From positions 147,252 to 211,251 of the forward strand of contig JASANC010001258.1 in NCBI GenBank assembly GCA_030248135.1: a stretch of DNA of 64,000 bases, given 5' to 3'. Below are positions 59,687 to 64,000 of the stretch, in pieces (position 1 is the stretch's first letter; each line of letters starts with the position of its first letter). The stretch is from Theristus sp. LFF4_11. Lineage: Eukaryota > Nematoda > Chromadorea > Monhysterida > Xyalidae. The translations under genes and the position numbers were made by a program. The notes beneath the pieces were generated by a model, which saw nothing but the letters and a program-made list of their open reading frames with translations, was not told the origin of the DNA and ran no database searches.

Positions 59687-62600
59687 TCACTTCCGTCTGC
59701 CGCGCCCCTTGCCTCGTGGCGTGCCAACCCGTCTGCCGCCGTCGGTCGAATACGCGCTCGCGTCGGACGCCGTCTTCGACGAGTCTTTGTCCGTGCGCGA
59801 CGCGGTCGGCGGGTCGGTCTGCAGTCGCGATCGCCGTTGCTGCTCTATCGGTGCCTCAGTCGCCGGTCGATCTTCATCGTCGGACGTGCTGTAGCCCGAC
59901 GCCGGCGGTGACGCCACCAATGTCGTTCGCGGCAGCTGACGGCGCGACTTCGATCGCGACGTGCTTCTGCTCTTGCCACGCGAGCGTGAGCGGTGTCCAG
60001 TCGGGACCGAGACGCGCGCTGAACTGGCGCTCGACGCCTGGCCCGACGGTGCATCAGCGGCTGTCGAAACGGCAGTCGATTGTTGTTGTGTTTTCGGGGC
60101 GTCTCCTGCTGTCGGTCTGCTCTGCGGCAGAGTCTCCAGCGTAAGACGCCGACAAGCTTCCAATACATCGATTGGGCCTGTGTCTTCAAACTGACCAGTT
60201 GAACTGGCTGTGTTCAACTGTTTTTGTTGTGACTGTTGATCAGTCACCTGACTTGCTGTCGACTTGGCAGCTTTCTGAGCGGCTGTTGGGTCCGCGTGTT
60301 CACGAGCTGACTTTTCTCTAGCCAGCCTCTCGGCCTCTCTTGCTTTCGCAAGTGCAGCCAATTTCTCAGCAGTTTTCTGCTTTTTACTCATCGAACTGGC
60401 TGTGTCCGATTTCGTAGACGCTTTGGCTTTTTCAGCTGCGTCCGCTTCGAGCGACATGTACATCAGTGGACACACTGAGTGTTCATGTCCTTTATTGCCA
60501 CATGCACTGCATGTGATCGTCGGATCATAACTGATCTGTTCGAGCAGTTCTCGCTGACGCTTTTCTGCTTCAGCGTTTTCGTCACCGGATTGCATTTCCT
60601 CGGTGTCATCACCATCAGTTCGTGTCGAACTGGTTTCGACTGTCTTCTTAGGCAGCTGATACGATGTAGCTTTCTTGCTATATCGTTTTCTTTGCTCCGA
60701 CATCAGTTTGTCGAGCTTCTTTGGCATTTCGAGACTCGGTTTCACCGTCCTCGACTTCTTTTTCTCCTGTGCGTCGTCCTTTTTCGGCGGTGGCACAGCA
60801 TCAAGGAATGTGAGTTTAGGCACATTCGGTTTCTTCAGGTCCTCAACGAGGCCTGGTTCCAACATTGCACTCGGTTCGACCGAGAAATTTTTCACGAACG
60901 CGTTCTGTTCGTTCGCGTTCCAATACCGATGCGGTCCCGGCAGTGGCGGCAACCACATAGGTTGTAGCACAGAGTGCAGTTGCACATTTGTGCGTGTTTC
61001 TCGCTCAGCTTCTGCTTGAGCCAGAATTCTCATGCGAATGAGGTTTTCTGTTGGTGTTCCAGCACCAATCAAACGAATATCCGGCGGGTCGCCGTTGAAT
61101 TCTTCCTGTTCACTAAGTGACACAAAATACGCTAGCCACTTGATCGTGTTAGCGACGTGCGATGCAGACTGACGTCTGGCATCCCCAAGGAATCCTGTTG
61201 GATTCTCCTTCATTCGCGTGCCCAAGTCTTGCACTGCGAACCATGATGGCGCATCCAACGGTAGGATGTCCGTTGTCAACAATGGCTTCGGTTTGCCATA
61301 ATAATCTGCTCGCCGTTTCTCCATTTCCGGTGAGCTGTCTATCAGATTCGCTGTTTTGCGATCTTTCACATACACTGGTCGTGGCAGTGTGTCATAGGTC
61401 GGGCGCATGTATTCTTGCGCTCTCTTATTGTCTTGCACCACTTTGCAAGACACTGCATCGGACAACGTGATCGGTGTCTGTTTAGCCTGTGCATTTTGGT
61501 ACACGGCTTCTGACAACTCGGGAACCAGCTCGTGGTTCACCACTGCACCTTCGTAATAGTGACGAAGATCATCAACCTGCGATGTATTCATCGGAGGCGT
61601 CAAATAATTGCGTTTTGGGCAATAAATAAAATCAGCAGAGGTTTGTTCCACCTGCTGTTGTTGTTGCAGCAACAGTCTCTGTTCACGAGACTTACTGCGC
61701 TTACGACCTCTCGAGAGGTTTCTACCCGGGTTACTTTCACCCGAAAAACTTTCTTCTCGTTGAAGAACTTGTCCAGGGACCCGTTTTGCTGGAGGGGCTC
61801 CCTGCAACGGCGATCGCGCTGAACGCGATTGCTTTGCATAAGGCACTTTGAAGCCTTGAGAATCTGGAGCAGGCAGTCGAGGTCTAAGGATCGACACGCG
61901 CTGCATTTGATCGAGCGCGGCACGGTTTTCGGCCGCGGCTGCAAAACTGACACCACGAGTGGTGTGCATAAATGGCATCCTGGGTGTTACTCCCGTTGGT
62001 GCCACAGTTGCCGGAGTCGGAAACTGTTGTTGATATTGCTGCGCCGCTGGTGGCTGCAGCACTTGGCCGTACTTTTGTACGAGCACTTGTGCTCTCGGTG
62101 TGAGAGTTCGGAAGCGTGAGGCTCCCTGTTGTGCAGCACCCTGTTGTTGCTGTGGATTGTCAGTCGTAGAAACTTGCGACTGACTGTCGTCATCTTCAGA
62201 TGCACTCGATTGCTCTTGTGCATCCGAGGATGGATGATCTTCAACCGACAACGGTTGCTTTTCTTGCTGCTCAATGGCACGCACATTAGGTTGCTGTGGA
62301 TTCACAGCCGCTTGGGCCTCTACGTCGGCCGTGAATCGTTCTTGACGCATTTCAAGAACCGGATCTCTTGCAGGTGCTGTCGGCACTGCAACCATACTTC
62401 TGATCTTTTCGATCAGTGCTTTCTTCTGGGCTTCGTCACCCAGCACAATCGCTTCCTGCAGCTCTTCCCTGAGCGGCAGAGTTTTATGATGGTGGAACAC
62501 GGTCCACCATGCACGTGCTGCTGCAATGTCTTTCAGCAGATTGTACTCGTCACTGTCGCACAGTTGTTGTGCGCAGACGGGCTTAAGTGAATGCCACGTT

Positions 62601-64000
62601 GATTGGTGGTCATTCCTTTTGGCTGGAATGTCGAACACGAACGGATTCCAGAAACGAAACACACTCGTGCGAGTGCTCGTGCCTCGTGCCGTTTGTGGCA
62701 CTAGGTTGTTCAAATCGATGAGCTTCTGAATCAGACGCTCATACCTTTCCAGACCATGCTGATACAGCAGGTGCAAAATGCGTTCGATTGAGACACGCAC
62801 CAAGATTGCCAACGTCAAAGCTTTGACGTCTTCGTAGCTGAATTGCATGTTCAGCGGCAACTCAATCAAATCTGTCGTACTGATGTTCATACGACAGGAC
62901 AGAGCGTGTAGCATGTCAAAGTCTTCGTAGACATGCGTCGGCTCCGACGTCTCACGACGTCGCCAATCTTCTGACACATTGTCAGGAGTGATTCCAGGCG
63001 GGTACACCCCGTCATTAGTGCACGCATACATCACTGCATGCGGCCATTTCGTGGACACAAACGTTGGATTGATGTCCATCAAATCTGGCTTTGGTATCAC
63101 ACCAAAGTGACTCAACCTTTCGATTTCACTGATGTGAAACGAACCGGCCCAACTGGCTGGCGTTCTAATAGCCTGAGCAATAAACTCAGCCTCTCTTTGC
63201 GTCCTAATGACCTGATTCTGCTTGTGAAGCAGATGCTTTTTGTGTGGGTCGTCAAAGCGGCGGCCCACCTTGATAAACTCCACGCTGAACCATGGAGTCC
63301 TTTTCTCCATCTGGTTTCCCAGATAGCTTGCAGGCACGTGTGGCTGCAATTCGAACTCTGTCGGCGGTGTCGGCTGACAGCCTCCTCTGCATGTGTGCGG
63401 ACCTCCCACACGCATGAAACACAGTGTGCGTCTTTCAGCACACTTGCTGTACACGACTTTCGCCAGCTGATAGGCGTAGTCGCTTGATGCATTGGTCATC
63501 ACAATGCCAATAGTCGACTTCAGGAGTCGGTATTTGAACCACTGCAGAAAAACTTCTGCCGTGCTATACAGAGCATACGGCGTGTATGCTGCCGATTTCG
63601 AGCATTCTTTCAACTGAAGAATGTAACATCTCCTCAATTTGGTTTCCCTCTTGAGGACGTATTGGTGCATCATCAGATGCCTGTCAGAACGAAAAGCAGG
63701 CTGGAACCTGTTTTTGTTTGTCTCGTCCGGCACGCGAGGCACCGCGTGCGGAACTTGTGGGTTCGTCCCTGCGATCACTCTCGCAGGGTGTTTCTCTACG
63801 TAGCGCACAGCGCGTACGTATTCAATCAATGTCTGAGCGAAGATCAGACGCATCGGTTCGTTGCTCAAGATCTTGTCAAGCGAGAGATCTCGCGTGACTA
63901 TCGGCATCTTGTGCACGAAATCAAACGGCCACTCTTCGGCCTTTTGCAGGTACGCCAAGCCCACGTCGATAGCGGCGCGGTACTTGTTGTACCTCTGATT
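59687..64000 (-). CDS. Giant intronless ORF with a CCHC knuckle, partial
   Basis: Open minus-strand frame of more than 1430 codons, running off the right edge (no start needed inside the window). It is intronless and fairly GC-rich, unlike the exon-rich genes to its left. Residue counts are from the right edge. About 1-470 is a globular-looking part with many Trp, Tyr and His. About 540-800 is Gln/Pro-rich, with polyglutamine. About 800-1100 is a second compact part. A knuckle CSACGNKGHEHSVC (CX2CX4HX4C) is at about 60477-60519. The end is Ser/Arg-rich (SRSRGKSRSTSRSKSRR). No reverse transcriptase, integrase, protease or methyltransferase motif is seen. With the candidate LTR downstream, a gag-like protein of a non-autonomous LTR element is one reading; a host single-exon RNA-binding protein is another. 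Confidence 0.55.
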   Translation of the reverse strand, partial: NQRYNKYRAAIDVGLAYLQKAEEWPFDFVHKMPIVTRDLSLDKILSNEPMRLIFAQTLIEYVRAVRYVEKHPARVIAGTNPQVPHAVPRVPDETNKNRFQPAFRSDRHLMMHQYVLKRETKLRRCYILQLKECSKSAAYTPYALYSTAEVFLQWFKYRLLKSTIGIVMTNASSDYAYQLAKVVYSKCAERRTLCFMRVGGPHTCRGGCQPTPPTEFELQPHVPASYLGNQMEKRTPWFSVEFIKVGRRFDDPHKKHLLHKQNQVIRTQREAEFIAQAIRTPASWAGSFHISEIERLSHFGVIPKPDLMDINPTFVSTKWPHAVMYACTNDGVYPPGITPDNVSEDWRRRETSEPTHVYEDFDMLHALSCRMNISTTDLIELPLNMQFSYEDVKALTLAILVRVSIERILHLLYQHGLERYERLIQKLIDLNNLVPQTARGTSTRTSVFRFWNPFVFDIPAKRNDHQSTWHSLKPVCAQQLCDSDEYNLLKDIAAARAWWTVFHHHKTLPLREELQEAIVLGDEAQKKALIEKIRSMVAVPTAPARDPVLEMRQERFTADVEAQAAVNPQQPNVRAIEQQEKQPLSVEDHPSSDAQEQSSASEDDDSQSQVSTTDNPQQQQGAAQQGASRFRTLTPRAQVLVQKYGQVLQPPAAQQYQQQFPTPATVAPTGVTPRMPFMHTTRGVSFAAAAENRAALDQMQRVSILRPRLPAPDSQGFKVPYAKQSRSARSPLQGAPPAKRVPGQVLQREESFSGESNPGRNLSRGRKRSKSREQRLLLQQQQQVEQTSADFIYCPKRNYLTPPMNTSQVDDLRHYYEGAVVNHELVPELSEAVYQNAQAKQTPITLSDAVSCKVVQDNKRAQEYMRPTYDTLPRPVYVKDRKTANLIDSSPEMEKRRADYYGKPKPLLTTDILPLDAPSWFAVQDLGTRMKENPTGFLGDARRQSASHVANTIKWLAYFVSLSEQEEFNGDPPDIRLIGAGTPTENLIRMRILAQAEAERETRTNVQLHSVLQPMWLPPLPGPHRYWNANEQNAFVKNFSVEPSAMLEPGLVEDLKKPNVPKLTFLDAVPPPKKDDAQEKKKSRTVKPSLEMPKKLDKLMSEQRKRYSKKATSYQLPKKTVETSSTRTDGDDTEEMQSGDENAEAEKRQRELLEQISYDPTITCSACGNKGHEHSVCPLMYMSLEADAAEKAKASTKSDTASSMSKKQKTAEKLAALAKAREAERLAREKSAREHADPTAAQKAAKSTASQVTDQQSQQKQLNTASSTGQFEDTGPIDVLEACRRLTLETLPQSRPTAGDAPKTQQQSTAVSTAADAPSGQASSASSARVSVPTGHRSRSRGKSRSTSRSKSRRQLPRTTLVASPPASGYSTSDDEDRPATEAPIEQQRRSRLQTDPPTASRTDKDSSKTASDASAYSTDGGRRVGTPRGKGRGRRK

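Noticed and set aside
60477..60519. TAF1, because the knuckle CSACGNKGHEHSVCPLMY resembles the TAF1 zinc knuckle
   Set aside because: No other TAF1 region (the large central domain or bromodomains) can be recognised in the rest of the ORF.

Overview
The window is intron-rich animal nuclear DNA. Genes have many short exons (down to 23-25 bp), introns that usually end TTTTCAG or TTTGCAG, and metazoan-only families: Frizzled, tetraspanin, DEG/ENaC, two-pore K+ channels, an ICA1-like protein and a class A GPCR. The DEG/ENaC gene, a GPI-anchored Ly-6 protein and a type-24 methyltransferase suggest an ecdysozoan, possibly nematode-like, but the sequence alone does not settle the phylum. There are no bacterial, organellar or CRISPR features, and I found no rRNA or tRNA genes.

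Layout. 1-507: 3' end of an ICA1/RIC-19-like gene (+). 2182-6152: LETMD1-like mitochondrial membrane protein (+) with an apparent pair of mutually exclusive exons. 6153-9286: intergenic, three inverted-repeat elements. 9287-14797: tetraspanin (+). 16925-17827: Ly-6-type GPI-anchored protein (-). 18295-22070: DEG/ENaC channel (-). 22071-30487: about 8.4 kb with no supported gene and one 457 bp mariner-like element. 30488-33608: Frizzled (-). 35607-36682: methyltransferase (+), 5' exons not found. 37009-40855: SLC10-type transporter with a very long C-terminal tail (-). 42273-44319: neuropeptide-receptor-like GPCR (+). 44524-47488 (-) and 49105-51621 (+): a divergent pair of paralogous two-pore K+ channels. 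52868-56090: conserved-looking Gln/Ala-rich protein of unknown function (-). 56100-58500: repeats. 58502-64000: probable 3' part of an LTR element on the minus strand, with a giant ORF carrying a CCHC knuckle.

Exon models were built by hand from splice sites, reading phase and family homology. For nearly every gene the exon lengths sum to a closed frame, which is the main support for them. Boundaries may be off by a base.

The strongest general signals are (i) the two 83 bp alternative exons of the LETMD1 gene, whose joint inclusion would give an immediate stop, and (ii) small inverted-repeat DNA elements (MITEs) that sit exactly on splice junctions in three different genes. The genes do not form an operon or a pathway. 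Several encode membrane receptors and channels, but this is an ordinary mixed neighbourhood apart from the duplicated K+ channels.
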